Part shown: piece after piece, positions 27,847 through 37,189 of the stretch
How positions within the stretch are numbered: the stretch's first letter is position 1
Layout of the letters: every line of letters starts with the position of its first letter
Assembly (NCBI RefSeq): GCF_030519655.1
Contig: NZ_JAUMIT010000001.1
Span: forward strand, 558,001-622,000
Direction of reading: 5' to 3'
Length of the DNA: 64,000 nucleotides
Source: Wenyingzhuangia gilva
GTDB taxonomy: Bacteria > Bacteroidota > Bacteroidia > Flavobacteriales > Flavobacteriaceae
Notes under the pieces: generated by a model
What the model was told of the DNA's origin: nothing
The model's input: the letters and a program-made list of their open reading frames with translations, nothing else
Databases searched by the model: none
Program-made: the position numbers and the translations under genes

Positions 27847-29250
27847 ATGAACAAGTACGATGTAACCGTTATCGGTTCTGGACCAGGAGGATATGTAGCA
27901 GCTATTCGTTGCGCACAATTAGGATTAAAAACTGCTATTATTGAAAAGTACAGCACTATGGGTGGTACTTGTTTAAATGTAGGATGTATTCCTTCTAAAG
28001 CACTGTTAGATTCATCTCATCATTATCATGATGCTTTGTCTCATTTTGATAAACACGGAATTGGTGTAGAAAACATCACATTAGATTTTCCTAAAATGAT
28101 TGAGCGTAAAGCCGAAGTTGTTTCTCAAACTTCTGCTGGAATCAATTTTTTAATGGACAAAAATAAGATTGATGTTTATGAAGGTCGTGGAGAGTTTTTT
28201 GATACTACACACATTAACATTCATAAAAATGATGGTTCTGTAGAAAAAATTGAATCTGCCAAAACCATTATTGCCACAGGATCTAAACCAGGATCTTTAC
28301 CTTTTATCAACATTGATAAAGAAAGAGTAATTACTTCTACCGAAGCCTTAAAGTTAAAAGAAGTACCTAAACACTTAATCGTGATTGGTGGTGGGGTGAT
28401 TGGATTAGAATTAGGACAAGTTTACAAGCGTTTAGGAGCAGAAGTTTCTGTCATTGAATATATGCCTAAAATTGTTCCAGGAATGGATGATATGTTGTCT
28501 AAAGAATTACAAAAATCTTTAAAGAAACAAGGTCTTAAATTCTTCGTAAGTCACAAAGTAACCTCTGTAACCAATACTGGTGATGGTGTAAAAGTTACTG
28601 CTGATAACAAAAAAGGAGAAGAAGTGGTTTTTGAAGGAGATTATACCTTAATTTCTGTAGGTCGTGTTCCTTTTACAAAAGGATTAGGATTAAACAATAT
28701 TGGAATTAAAACGACTCAAAGAGGACAAATAGAAACCAACGAGCATTTACAAACCAACATCGAAAATATTTATGCTATTGGGGATGTAGTTAAAGGTGCT
28801 ATGCTGGCTCACAAAGCAGAAGAAGAAGGAACTATGGTTGCTGAAATCATTGCTGGTGAAAAACCACATATTAACTATAACTTAATTCCAGGAGTTGTTT
28901 ATACTTGGCCAGAAGTTGCTGCTGTTGGTAAAACCGAAGCACAATTAAAAGAAGAAGGTATTGCTTATAAATCGGGGTCTTTTAATATGAGAGCTTTAGG
29001 TAGAGCAAGAGCAAGTATGGATACTGATGGGGTAGTAAAAGTTTTAGCTGATGCTACTACTGATGAAATTTTAGGAGTTCACATGATTGGTGCTCGTGCT
29101 GCAGATATGATTGCTGAAGCGGTGGTTGCTATGGAATTTAGAGCATCAGCTGAAGATGTTTCTAGAATGTCTCATGCACATCCAACATATACCGAAGCTA
29201 TTAAAGAAGCTTGTTTGGCTGCTACGGCTGACAGGGCGATACACGCTTAA
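27847..29250 (+). CDS. lpdA: Dihydrolipoyl dehydrogenase (E3)
   Basis: FAD flavoprotein re-oxidising dihydrolipoamide in the 2-oxo acid dehydrogenase and glycine cleavage complexes. The redox disulfide is Cys42/Cys47 in GGTCLNVGCIPSK, the FAD motif GSGPGG is at 10-15, the NAD motif GGGVIGLELG near 181, and the C-terminal catalytic base is in HAHPTYTEA. The length of 467 is normal. It stands alone with its own promoter-like TACTTTTG about 27 bases upstream and a terminator after it, so it probably serves several complexes encoded elsewhere. Confidence 0.98.
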   Translation: MNKYDVTVIGSGPGGYVAAIRCAQLGLKTAIIEKYSTMGGTCLNVGCIPSKALLDSSHHYHDALSHFDKHGIGVENITLDFPKMIERKAEVVSQTSAGINFLMDKNKIDVYEGRGEFFDTTHINIHKNDGSVEKIESAKTIIATGSKPGSLPFINIDKERVITSTEALKLKEVPKHLIVIGGGVIGLELGQVYKRLGAEVSVIEYMPKIVPGMDDMLSKELQKSLKKQGLKFFVSHKVTSVTNTGDGVKVTADNKKGEEVVFEGDYTLISVGRVPFTKGLGLNNIGIKTTQRGQIETNEHLQTNIENIYAIGDVVKGAMLAHKAEEEGTMVAEIIAGEKPHINYNLIPGVVYTWPEVAAVGKTEAQLKEEGIAYKSGSFNMRALGRARASMDTDGVVKVLADATTDEILGVHMIGARAADMIAEAVVAMEFRASAEDVSRMSHAHPTYTEAIKEACLAATADRAIHA

Positions 29251-29274
29251 CATAAAACCACAAATAATCATAAA

Positions 29275-29308
29275 AAAAGCACTTAGATATTCTAAGTGCT
29301 TTTTATTT
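29275..29308 (+). terminator. Intrinsic terminator of lpdA
   Basis: Stem AAAAGCACTTAGA / TCTAAGTGCTTTT with a 3-base loop and trailing T-rich run. The T-run overlaps TATTTTTG (29304-29311), a full -7 match that may serve the next gene. Confidence 0.85.
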
Positions 29309-29328
29309 TTGCTAGAAAAAATAATACT

Positions 29329-30363
29329 ATGAAAAAGCTAATCTTTTTAATTTCAATCATCATCACTTCTTGTAGTCCTTATATCAGAAGTGACTTTTCC
29401 AGAAACTATGCTAGTTTAACATCTAACGATTCTATTAAAGTACTTTCTCCTGAAATTTATTTGAATAGAAATAATTCTAGAGATTTAAAAATTGGAACTA
29501 TCATCATTGGAGACAAAGGAGCTACTAAAAACTGTGATTCCATAACCATGCTTAATATTATTAAAGATTCTGCAAGAGTACATGGAGCAGATTTAATTGG
29601 TTTAACAAAACACATAAAACCTAGTTTTTGGGGATCTACCTGTCATCAATTTTCGGCTGATTTCTTAAGAGAAAATGTCATAAAAATTGATTCTTCAAAT
29701 CAAGAGTATATTACATTGGCTGAAAAAATAAAAAAAGAAAATTCTTACAATAAATTTTTATTCACTTATGAAGCTAGCTACTTATATAGAACAGTAAAAG
29801 AAGACAATAGTAATGAATTTAACCAAAAAGTTTCTAAACTATTAAAAAACGGATATGGAATGTCCTTTGCTGCCTACTATAATAATATAAAAAACTCAGG
29901 GTTTGGTTTAAAATACAAAATCATGAAATATGGTGGGGAGTTAGGGAATGCATTCATTTCTTTTGACGATGGAAGATCTACTGAAAATGGAACACTTAGT
30001 ATTGATGCAAATGTTAATTATTTTGCTTTATCAGGTCGATCTGATTTTCGTTTTGGACAAAAACAGAAAAATAATTTCTATTTTGAATATTCTGTAGGGT
30101 ATGCATCGTACAATGAAAGATCTGGAATCAATACAAAAATTAAAACCACTGGAGGAAACATTGGATATGATTTCAACTTTGGATATCTAAGAAATATTAA
30201 TTCTTCTTGTGAAATTGGTTTAAACTTAGGATACTTTGCAAGTAATATTTCTCAATTAACTATTGATAATGGCAGAGAGACGAATACTTTTAACCTAGAA
30301 AAATCTGAAGCTTTAAATTTAAACAACTTAAACATTGGAGTTGTACTGACTTATGGATTATAA
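29329..30363 (+). CDS. Lipoprotein with beta-barrel-like C-terminus, unknown
   Basis: 344 residues from the ATG at MKKLIFLISIIITSCSP; an upstream ATG in the same frame lies inside the lpdA terminator and was rejected. The lipobox Cys is residue 15. The C-terminal half has alternating, aromatic-rich strands (YFEYSVGYASYNERSG, NSSCEIGLNLGYFAS) like an outer membrane barrel, ending VVLTYGL. A lipid-anchored protein with barrel-like repeats is unusual; it may instead be a beta-rich surface protein. No family name can be given. Confidence 0.7.
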   Translation: MKKLIFLISIIITSCSPYIRSDFSRNYASLTSNDSIKVLSPEIYLNRNNSRDLKIGTIIIGDKGATKNCDSITMLNIIKDSARVHGADLIGLTKHIKPSFWGSTCHQFSADFLRENVIKIDSSNQEYITLAEKIKKENSYNKFLFTYEASYLYRTVKEDNSNEFNQKVSKLLKNGYGMSFAAYYNNIKNSGFGLKYKIMKYGGELGNAFISFDDGRSTENGTLSIDANVNYFALSGRSDFRFGQKQKNNFYFEYSVGYASYNERSGINTKIKTTGGNIGYDFNFGYLRNINSSCEIGLNLGYFASNISQLTIDNGRETNTFNLEKSEALNLNNLNIGVVLTYGL

Positions 30364-30387
30364 CGACATCTAAGTGTTCATTAACAT

Positions 30388-30425
30388 AAAAAATCCCTCT
30401 TGAAAATTTCAAGAGGGATTTTTTA
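30388..30425. terminator. Bidirectional intrinsic terminator
   Basis: Stem AAATCCCTCTTGAAA / TTTCAAGAGGGATTT with A- and T-runs, between the convergent lipoprotein and PEBP genes. Confidence 0.85.
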
Positions 30426-30441
30426 TTTTTTTTACACAAAA

Positions 30442-30993
30442 TTATCTTTTATAATAAGCTACAATACTTGCCTTGGCTAATGTATTGTTCCATAAATAAT
30501 AACCAACGGTTGCAGGATTGGTATTCGCATCCAAACCTAATTTATCTGTTTTTAAAGCATGAACCGTAATAATGTATTGATGTAATCCATGTCCTTCTGG
30601 TGGACAAGGACCTCCGTAACCAGGTACTCCAAAGGTTGTAACGCTTTGAATCGCTTTTTCAGGAGCTAGTTTTAAGGCTACATTCCCAGCATTGCTCACC
30701 AACTCGTTTACATCAGCAGGAATATCAAAAACTACCCAATGCCACCATCCACTTCCTGTAGGAGCATCAGGATCATACATGGTTACTGCAAAACTTTTAG
30801 TCTCTTCTGGAGCATTTGTCCAAGATAATTGTGGTGATTCATTTTTACCCGTGCATCCAAAACCATTAAACTCTTCAGTAATGGTAGCTTCACCTCCAAG
30901 TGTTTTACTTGTTAGTGTAAATGTTTTTTGAGCAAACAAAGTGGTTCCTAAAAAGAACAACACAACACTCAATTGATAGAATTTAACTTTCAT
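30442..30993 (-). CDS. YbhB/YbcL family PEBP protein (Raf kinase inhibitor-like), exported
   Basis: 183 residues with a signal peptide (1-21, ending LFAQ). The phosphatidylethanolamine-binding fold is clear from MYDPDAPTGSGWWHWVVFDIP and GYGGPCPPEGHGLHQYIITVHAL, which carry the ligand-pocket Asp/Pro and His residues. Bacterial members have no settled function. It is divergent from the CDGSH genes with 96 bases between, which must hold both promoters. Confidence 0.93.
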   Translation of the reverse strand: MKVKFYQLSVVLFFLGTTLFAQKTFTLTSKTLGGEATITEEFNGFGCTGKNESPQLSWTNAPEETKSFAVTMYDPDAPTGSGWWHWVVFDIPADVNELVSNAGNVALKLAPEKAIQSVTTFGVPGYGGPCPPEGHGLHQYIITVHALKTDKLGLDANTNPATVGYYLWNNTLAKASIVAYYKR

Positions 30994-31089
30994 ATAATTT
31001 GATTTTTTAATTACTATAAAGTTAGTAAGCTTAAAGCAATACTCATAAATTTGTATACCAATTTACATTATTTGTAACCAAAATTAGTA

Positions 31090-31311
31090 ATGAATAAACC
31101 CATTCCAACGCCTAGAGCTTGTTATTTACTTAAAAACAAAGCTTATGCTTATTGTACATGTAATAATAGCAAGGACAAACCTTATTGTGATGGGACCCAT
31201 AAAGGAACCGAATACAAACCTCTATTGTTTAAAGTTCCTGAAAACGAAAAAGCTTTTTTGTGTACTTGTGGTAGCACTAAAAATGCTCCTTATTGCGATG
31301 GTTCTCATTAA
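31090..31311 (+). CDS. Double-CDGSH iron-sulfur protein
   Basis: 73 residues containing two CDGSH motifs: CTC...PYCDGTH and CTC...PYCDGSH, each with the three Cys and one His that hold a 2Fe-2S cluster. No transmembrane anchor, so cytoplasmic. The protein ends at the second motif. Two-motif proteins of this size are known in bacteria; proposed roles are redox or cluster transfer. A second such gene follows after 60 bases. Confidence 0.92.
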   Translation: MNKPIPTPRACYLLKNKAYAYCTCNNSKDKPYCDGTHKGTEYKPLLFKVPENEKAFLCTCGSTKNAPYCDGSH

Positions 31312-31371
31312 TTTATATTCTATCTAAAGGGAATTCTAATTAATTTTATTCTTTAACCAAAAAGATAAAAC

Positions 31372-31581
31372 ATGCCTGTAATAGAACTAAAAAAAGGAAA
31401 AACCTATAAATATTGTACTTGTGGACATTCAGAAGTAATGCCATTTTGCGATAGTGCTCATGCAACCAAAGGAGGAGGAAAACCAATTCTCTTTACTGCT
31501 GAAAAAGATGGAGGTGTTGCACTTTGTGGTTGTGGTAACAGTAATAACAAACCTTATTGTGACGGAAGTCATAACGGATAA
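31372..31581 (+). CDS. Double-CDGSH iron-sulfur protein, second copy
   Basis: 69 residues, again two motifs: CTC...PFCDSAH and CGC...PYCDGSH. The first has SA in place of GS/GT but keeps the Cys3His ligands. It resembles its neighbour only in the motifs, so this is a pair of related paralogues rather than a recent duplication. It is followed directly by an intrinsic terminator; the two genes probably share one transcript. Confidence 0.92.
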   Translation: MPVIELKKGKTYKYCTCGHSEVMPFCDSAHATKGGGKPILFTAEKDGGVALCGCGNSNNKPYCDGSHNG

Positions 31582-31586
31582 AATAC

Positions 31587-31617
31587 AAAAGCCTCACTAT
31601 TTCTAGTGAGGCTTTTT
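31587..31617. terminator. Bidirectional intrinsic terminator
   Basis: Stem AAAAGCCTCACTA / TAGTGAGGCTTTT with loop TTTC. It is nearly identical to the terminator at 35086-35117. Confidence 0.85.
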
Positions 31618-31645
31618 ACTCTTACCTTTTCATATCAATCAAACA

Positions 31646-32767
31646 TTAATCAAAAATTTCTTTCATATTTTCTTCTAAAAATACATGACATACATTATAC
31701 AAACCTTCACTATATTTCTCTCCATCAACTTCTATCCAAGAAGCATTTTTAGAAAATCTATTTTCAACGGTTGCCAAACTAATACCTCCTATATTTTGAT
31801 ATGCACTGCTATTTAAACTAGGTGATATTGTTTGCTGTCTTTGATAAGCGCTAATTTTATCCTTTTTCATAACTCCTAAAATTTCCACTGGATCTTTTAA
31901 ACCTCCTGTATATGATGCCAATGGGGATCCTCCTATTTTATTTTTACCATATACAATATCTACACTTGATATTACATCAGTAGCCACAGCAGCCCCTTTA
32001 GAACCTAAACTACCCAATAACCCCATTTTTTCTGTATCGGCAGATTTTACAACTGTATAATTGTCTATCAAACGTAGATTTGTAACAATTTTAACTTTTG
32101 CTACTTTATCTAAACTACTTGGTAATTTAAAACCTCCTTTGGGTTGCTCTGTAAACATTACATACATGTTAATATCCATAACCATCACATCACCTAGGTC
32201 TTTAGAAATATTTTGTTTTGCTGAGTACTGAGAAAAATTAAATTTACTAGTTAACTTATTTACTGCTTTTCCTAGCTCTGTTTTTTTAGGATCTTTATAC
32301 ATAAAAGAATATCCTGATGGAACACTTTGTATGACTCCCGGTAAATGATCTTGCTCTATCATAAAAGGTCCTTTTCCAACTAAATAATCCTCAAAAAACT
32401 CTATTTTTTTTGCTTCTTCAATCCCCACTAACTCAAACCCTTTTTCCTTAATTTTTGTAATCGTTTCTTGGTATAACAAATCTGTTTTGGCCTGAACAGC
32501 ATCAATATCAACACCTTTTAAACCAACACCTAGCCTAACCTTTGCATCTCCTGTAACCTTACCTCTAGTCCCTTTATACCCTTGTTTAGAATCTGCCACT
32601 TCTTTATAAATTTCAAAATAGACACTAAAGGAGTTGATGAAAATTTTATTTTGCTTTTTTGCTTTTTTAAGATTGTAATCTTTCGTTTTTAATTTTACTT
32701 CCGTAATCTGTTGTGCATAAAAATTCATTGACATCAACACAAAAACTAGGCATATAATTTTTTTCAT
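31646..32767 (-). CDS. Secreted protein of unknown function
   Basis: 373 residues with a signal peptide (1-19, ending NFYAQ); no other domain recognised. The mature part shows a mixture of predicted helix and strand, with a conserved-looking middle (GDVMVMDINMYVMF) and a C-terminal acidic helix. It follows the lipoprotein gene by 29 bases on the same strand, giving a two-gene unit that the 7TM AraC-type regulator gene upstream may control. Confidence 0.72.
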   Translation of the reverse strand: MKKIICLVFVLMSMNFYAQQITEVKLKTKDYNLKKAKKQNKIFINSFSVYFEIYKEVADSKQGYKGTRGKVTGDAKVRLGVGLKGVDIDAVQAKTDLLYQETITKIKEKGFELVGIEEAKKIEFFEDYLVGKGPFMIEQDHLPGVIQSVPSGYSFMYKDPKKTELGKAVNKLTSKFNFSQYSAKQNISKDLGDVMVMDINMYVMFTEQPKGGFKLPSSLDKVAKVKIVTNLRLIDNYTVVKSADTEKMGLLGSLGSKGAAVATDVISSVDIVYGKNKIGGSPLASYTGGLKDPVEILGVMKKDKISAYQRQQTISPSLNSSAYQNIGGISLATVENRFSKNASWIEVDGEKYSEGLYNVCHVFLEENMKEIFD

Positions 32768-32796
32768 TGTTTTTAAATTTTAATTGTATTAGATTT

Positions 32797-33663
32797 TTAA
32801 ACTCCTATAATTTGACCCGTAAAAGTAGTTTCTGAACCATCTGCTGCTTTCATTACTATATCTTTAAACTTTAGATCTATTTTAGAGGAATCACTAGCAT
32901 TAACAGTAACCTCAACTGTTCCTGATTGCGCAAACCAATTCTTAGAATCATGACTATAAAACACCATGGTTAATTTTCCTACCCCTGGAACCACATTAAT
33001 TCCTTCAGAAGCTAAAACATTATAAGTACCTGCATTGATAACTTTCATCAAATCAAAATAAAATGTTAAAGCGGCACTACTAGATTGACATGGGTTTGAA
33101 ATAATATGAACTGTAGAAACCAAAGGTTTTCCTTGTGAAATTGGTGTACACTCTATCTTATCATCTCCAAAAAAATAATATGAATCCGTTTTATCTCCTC
33201 CATTGTTACCACCTACAATTACTTCTTTTAGTGAAGCATAAAGAAGGTGGGTTGATGTTTTAAGAACATTTATTTTATTGATAAAATTATCTGCTTTTAG
33301 AGATAAAGCATAAGACAAATCGTTTTTGGTATCTTTCCAAACATATTCATCTCCATTGATTGTAAAAACGGGTAATTCTATTTCATCACCATCATTTTTA
33401 TCAGGATCAGTATCTATGAATAACATTCCAGAACTAGAAAATGTTAAAGTTATTTTTTGATTCTCTACGAATGGTGCTCCCGATATAGCTGTATTGGTAT
33501 TAAAAGAAACACTTTGTGTTGGATAATTAGATTTTAAAATGGATATAAATTCTTTTTGTTCAGTTGTTAATTCTAACTCTTCTGTTAATGAAGTATCACC
33601 AGAAGAGCAAGAGCTAAAAAGTGCAGTAAGCATTAAACTCGCTGCAATGATGTAATTTTTCAT
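32797..33663 (-). CDS. Lipoprotein of unknown function
   Basis: 288 residues; lipoprotein signal with lipobox Cys19 (LFSSCSSGD) and an acidic tether. The mature part is beta-rich and Ser/Thr/Asn-rich, as in DUF-type surface lipoproteins of flavobacteria. Two repeated motifs and an inverted repeat in the 116-base gap upstream may be the binding site of the neighbouring regulator. Confidence 0.72.
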   Translation of the reverse strand: MKNYIIAASLMLTALFSSCSSGDTSLTEELELTTEQKEFISILKSNYPTQSVSFNTNTAISGAPFVENQKITLTFSSSGMLFIDTDPDKNDGDEIELPVFTINGDEYVWKDTKNDLSYALSLKADNFINKINVLKTSTHLLYASLKEVIVGGNNGGDKTDSYYFFGDDKIECTPISQGKPLVSTVHIISNPCQSSSAALTFYFDLMKVINAGTYNVLASEGINVVPGVGKLTMVFYSHDSKNWFAQSGTVEVTVNASDSSKIDLKFKDIVMKAADGSETTFTGQIIGV

Positions 33664-33703
33664 TCTAGATATTAAGTTTAAGTTTTAACCAAAACTACAT
33701 CTA

Positions 33704-33764
33704 GTCCCAAACAAAAACATATTATGTTTACTGAACTATGTCTCAAAAACAGCAATTGAGACAT
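33704..33764. promoter_or_regulatory. Candidate operator between AraC-type regulator and lipoprotein operon
   Basis: Contains the direct repeats GTCCCAAACAAAAACA (from 33704) and GTCTCAAAAACA (from 33740), 36 bases apart, and the inverted repeat ATGTCTCAA / TTGAGACAT (33738-33746 / 33756-33764). Direct repeats phased near whole helical turns are typical AraC-family sites. There is no T-run on the minus strand, so it is not the regulator's terminator. Confidence 0.4.
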
Positions 33765-33779
33765 TTTTTAGGACAAAAT

Positions 33780-34922
33780 CTACTGAAAATATTGAGAAGG
33801 GCTAGTCTGTTTGATATTTTTAAAGACTCTATAAAAAGAGCTTCTACTCTTAAAACCTGCTTTTTCTGCAATAGCATCAATAGTTAGTTTATCCTTTTCT
33901 AATTTTAAAAGCACAATAGCTTCTTCAACTCGAAATTCATTAATTAACTGAATAAAACTTTTATTTAATTCTGAGTTAATCACTTTAGAAACTGTTCTTG
34001 GAGATTCATTTAAATCTGCTCCCAATTGATGGATGGTATAATCTTTATTTAAGTATGTTTTATTTTTTTGTAAAAAACTTAATATTTTATCAGAATTTAA
34101 TTCCTCATTATGTTCTTCTTGTACAATAAAGGTCGGCTCTGATAATTGAACCTCTTTAGATTTTATTTCTTTTTTATCAAAAAACCCTGTGTTATATGTC
34201 ACCTTATTCGAAAAACTTTTATAGACCATAATTGGATAAAAACAAGATGATGCTAAAGGTGTAGCCAAAAGATCTGAATATATTACATAACTTGGAAAAA
34301 AACTGATTTGAACCACGTATACCAACAGTATTAAAATATTAAGATATAATAAACGAGTGACAAAAAATTTTAACCATTTATAATTGGTTTTATCTACAAT
34401 AGACAAATAGGTTTTCATTTTTATCAAATTCACCTTTCTAATACTCCATGTAATATATATCGCAAAATGAATTAACTGAGCTAGGTAAATAATATTCGTT
34501 ACCATATCTTCTCCTGCTACTATATTTAAATAATTTTCATGAATAGATTCACTAGACTGAAGTCCAATATACACTCCGTAAAAAGTAATTGTAACAACAG
34601 GAAAAAAATGTAAAAGGTCTTTTATTTTAAAGTCATATGTGTTTTCTTGAACCAAATGAATATAGAGAAGTAATAAAGGACCAAATAAAAAACAGATAGA
34701 TGAACCTAAAAAAACAAACAATACTGATACAGAAAAGTATTGCATATACAAAAAGGCATTTGCCATTAAAACAACACTTGGTATAAATACCAATCCCCCA
34801 AGTACTTTATTAGCTAATATGTTATTCTTTTTAAATAATAAGACGAAACTAAGCACCATTAAATTTATGGCAGCAAGTAAAGAGAACATTATTAATAACT
34901 TTAATTCTTCCGAATTATTCAT
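33780..34922 (-). CDS. AraC-family regulator with seven-helix membrane domain
   Basis: 380 residues. The N-terminal 235 residues hold about seven hydrophobic segments (VLSFVLLFKKN, FVFLGSSICFLFGPLLLLYIHLV and others); the C-terminal 100 residues are an AraC DNA-binding domain with two helix-turn-helix units (LGADLNESPRTVSKVIN and IAEKAGFKSRSSFYRVFK). This membrane-tethered design is common in Flavobacteriia and suggests sensing at the membrane. Likely target: the adjacent two-gene secreted-protein unit. Confidence 0.9.
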   Translation of the reverse strand: MNNSEELKLLIMFSLLAAINLMVLSFVLLFKKNNILANKVLGGLVFIPSVVLMANAFLYMQYFSVSVLFVFLGSSICFLFGPLLLLYIHLVQENTYDFKIKDLLHFFPVVTITFYGVYIGLQSSESIHENYLNIVAGEDMVTNIIYLAQLIHFAIYITWSIRKVNLIKMKTYLSIVDKTNYKWLKFFVTRLLYLNILILLVYVVQISFFPSYVIYSDLLATPLASSCFYPIMVYKSFSNKVTYNTGFFDKKEIKSKEVQLSEPTFIVQEEHNEELNSDKILSFLQKNKTYLNKDYTIHQLGADLNESPRTVSKVINSELNKSFIQLINEFRVEEAIVLLKLEKDKLTIDAIAEKAGFKSRSSFYRVFKNIKQTSPSQYFQ

Positions 34923-35085
34923 AACCTTGATATTTATAAACTATAACTGCTACAAAAGACAGTAGTTTTAATATATATTGGAGACTAAAATATTATTTTT
35001 TCTGGTAAAAACCCTTTTTGATAATAGCAATATGAATCATAAAATTAACCTAAGAAGAAATTCTAACTAATTTTGACAGTTAAAC

Positions 35086-35117
35086 AAAAAGCCTCACTAA
35101 AAATAGTGAGGCTTTTA
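35086..35117. terminator. Intrinsic terminator of argH
   Basis: Stem AGCCTCACT / AGTGAGGCT with loop AAAAAT; on the minus strand a T-run follows. It lies 25 bases after the argH stop. Its arms match the terminator at 31587-31617. Confidence 0.83.
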
Positions 35118-35141
35118 TCTTTTTTATAAAAAACTAATTTC

Positions 35142-36422
35142 CTAAAAATTAGCTTCCATTTTTTCTTTAATCAAATCTAATCTTAGATTTCCTACCGAAC
35201 CAATGTGGGTATGATTTACATTTAAATCTGGTTTAAATTCTCCATTCTGGATTTTGGCCCCTACAATTTTATAAGCATCTCTAAAAGGCGTTCCAGCTTG
35301 TACCAAAGCGTTTACTTCTTCTACACTAAAAATATATTTGTACTTATCATCCTCTACAATGTTTTCTGTGATGATAATATTTTCTAAAGAAAAAACCATC
35401 ATGTCTAAACAAGATTTTAAAGTAGATACTGATGGAATCAATCCTTCTTTTACCAATTGTAAATCTCTGTGATATCCACTTGGTAAATTGTTTGTGATTA
35501 AGGTTAATTCGTATGGTAAGGCTTGTAATTTATTACACTTACCACGAATTAATTCAAAAACATCTGGATTTTTCTTGTGAGGCATAATACTAGAACCTGT
35601 AGTTAATTCATCAGGAAAAGTTACAAATCCAAAATTCTGACTCATATACAAACAAATATCCATGCTCATTTTTGCCAAAGTTGCTGATAAACTAGCAATG
35701 GCAAAAGAGATTGATTTTTCTAATTTACCACGTCCCATTTGAGCTGCAACAGAATTTACTTTTAAAGCAGAAAATCCTAATTCTTTGGTAGTCATTTCTC
35801 TATCAATAGGGAAAGAAGAACCATAACCTGCTGCAGAACCTAACGGATTTTGATCTGCTACTTTATAAGCAGCATCTAAAAAGTACACATCGTCTATCAA
35901 ACTTTCTGCATAGGCTGAAAACCACATACCAAAAGAAGATGGCATGGCTACTTGTAAATGTGTGTAACCTGGTAATAAGTGATTTTTATATTTTTCGGCC
36001 AATTCAATCAACAAATCGAATAGTTTTTTAGCCCAATCTTTTAATTCAAGAATCGCATCTTTGGAATACAAATGCACATCTAATAAAACTTGATCGTTAC
36101 GAGAACGTGCCGTGTGAATTTTCTTTCCAGCATCTCCCAACTTTTCAGTTAGTAACCACTCTACTTTAGAATGTACATCTTCAAAAGAATCTTCAATGGT
36201 AAAAGTTCCATCTTCAACCGTTTTTAAAATATTGTTTAACTCTGCAACTAAACCCTCTAACTCTTCATCTGTAATAGTTCCAATGGCATTTAACATTCTA
36301 GATTGAGCAATATTCCCAAGTACATCGTACTTTGCCAATTGCAAATCCAACTCTCTATCATTTCCTACAGTAAAAATGTCAATCTTTTTATCGGTTGCAT
36401 AACCTTTGTCCCAAAGTTTCAT
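35142..36422 (-). CDS. argH: Argininosuccinate lyase
   Basis: Last step of arginine synthesis, splitting argininosuccinate into arginine and fumarate. The superfamily signature GSSIMPHKKNPD is present near residue 275, with the catalytic Ser in GSS. The length of 426 is somewhat short of the usual 460, as in Bacteroidetes. It has its own promoter and terminator and is separated from argE by four unrelated genes, though all arg genes share the strand. Confidence 0.97.
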   Translation of the reverse strand: MKLWDKGYATDKKIDIFTVGNDRELDLQLAKYDVLGNIAQSRMLNAIGTITDEELEGLVAELNNILKTVEDGTFTIEDSFEDVHSKVEWLLTEKLGDAGKKIHTARSRNDQVLLDVHLYSKDAILELKDWAKKLFDLLIELAEKYKNHLLPGYTHLQVAMPSSFGMWFSAYAESLIDDVYFLDAAYKVADQNPLGSAAGYGSSFPIDREMTTKELGFSALKVNSVAAQMGRGKLEKSISFAIASLSATLAKMSMDICLYMSQNFGFVTFPDELTTGSSIMPHKKNPDVFELIRGKCNKLQALPYELTLITNNLPSGYHRDLQLVKEGLIPSVSTLKSCLDMMVFSLENIIITENIVEDDKYKYIFSVEEVNALVQAGTPFRDAYKIVGAKIQNGEFKPDLNVNHTHIGSVGNLRLDLIKEKMEANF

Positions 36423-36445
36423 ACGGTTGTTTTTTATTCTGCTGG

Positions 36446-36453
36446 CAAAGATA
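36446..36453 (-). promoter_or_regulatory. Promoter -7 element of argH
   Basis: TATCTTTG on the minus strand, a full -7 match, putting the transcript start about 19 bases before the ATG. No well-spaced -33 TTG was found. Confidence 0.45.
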
Positions 36454-36544
36454 CTCTTTTTTTAACGTTTCTTATTTCTTACCAAACGTCAATGCAAGCA
36501 TTTTTTTTATACCTCAACTTTGCAATATCTAAAATTAAAACATC

Positions 36545-37186
36545 ATGAAAAACTCAAAAATTATTGGACTACTTTATCTTTCTATTGCTATTATTGGTGG
36601 CTTTAGTATGGGGTATATTCCTATTGAACTTATTGACATTCACAACCTATCACAAACATTTATCAATATTCAAGAGAACCTACTGTTATTTAAACTTAGT
36701 ATTCTTGGTGATGGAATTGTGATTGTTCTTGAGTTGTTCATCACAATTTTATTGTATCATTTTTTTAAACAAACCGACACTTTATGGAGTGAAATAGCAA
36801 AATATTCTAGATTGGCTATGGCCTTCATCATGGCTATTAATATTCTCTATTACATTATTCCATTATACAATATTCAAACTGTAAATACTTCTATTGAAAT
36901 ATTTAATTTTTGTATGCAAGCTCACTTCTACACCGTTTACATTTGGCAGGTATTCTTTGGAATTCATATGATTTCGTTATCTGTTTTAACCTGTAAACAT
37001 ATTCAATTTTCTAAAATTTTATCAACGCTACTTCTTATGGGAGGAGTTGGTTATTTATTAGATTGTGTTGTGTATTTTTTTGAAGTTAAAAACATTATTA
37101 TTACTACTTTCGCAAATATTTTATTGGGAGTTGCCGCCGTTTCTGAATTAAGTTTTGCCATTCTTTTGTTGATTAAAAAAAATTAA
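36545..37186 (+). CDS. DUF4386-like membrane protein
   Basis: 213 residues with six hydrophobic segments (first at 7-25, last at about 190-210), consistent with the DUF4386 family. Function unknown. It overlaps none of its neighbours but the next gene starts 3 bases later, so it forms a unit with the hydrolase and possibly the LRR lipoprotein. The group is divergent from argH. Confidence 0.8.
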   Translation: MKNSKIIGLLYLSIAIIGGFSMGYIPIELIDIHNLSQTFINIQENLLLFKLSILGDGIVIVLELFITILLYHFFKQTDTLWSEIAKYSRLAMAFIMAINILYYIIPLYNIQTVNTSIEIFNFCMQAHFYTVYIWQVFFGIHMISLSVLTCKHIQFSKILSTLLLMGGVGYLLDCVVYFFEVKNIIITTFANILLGVAAVSELSFAILLLIKKN

Positions 37187-37189
37187 AAC

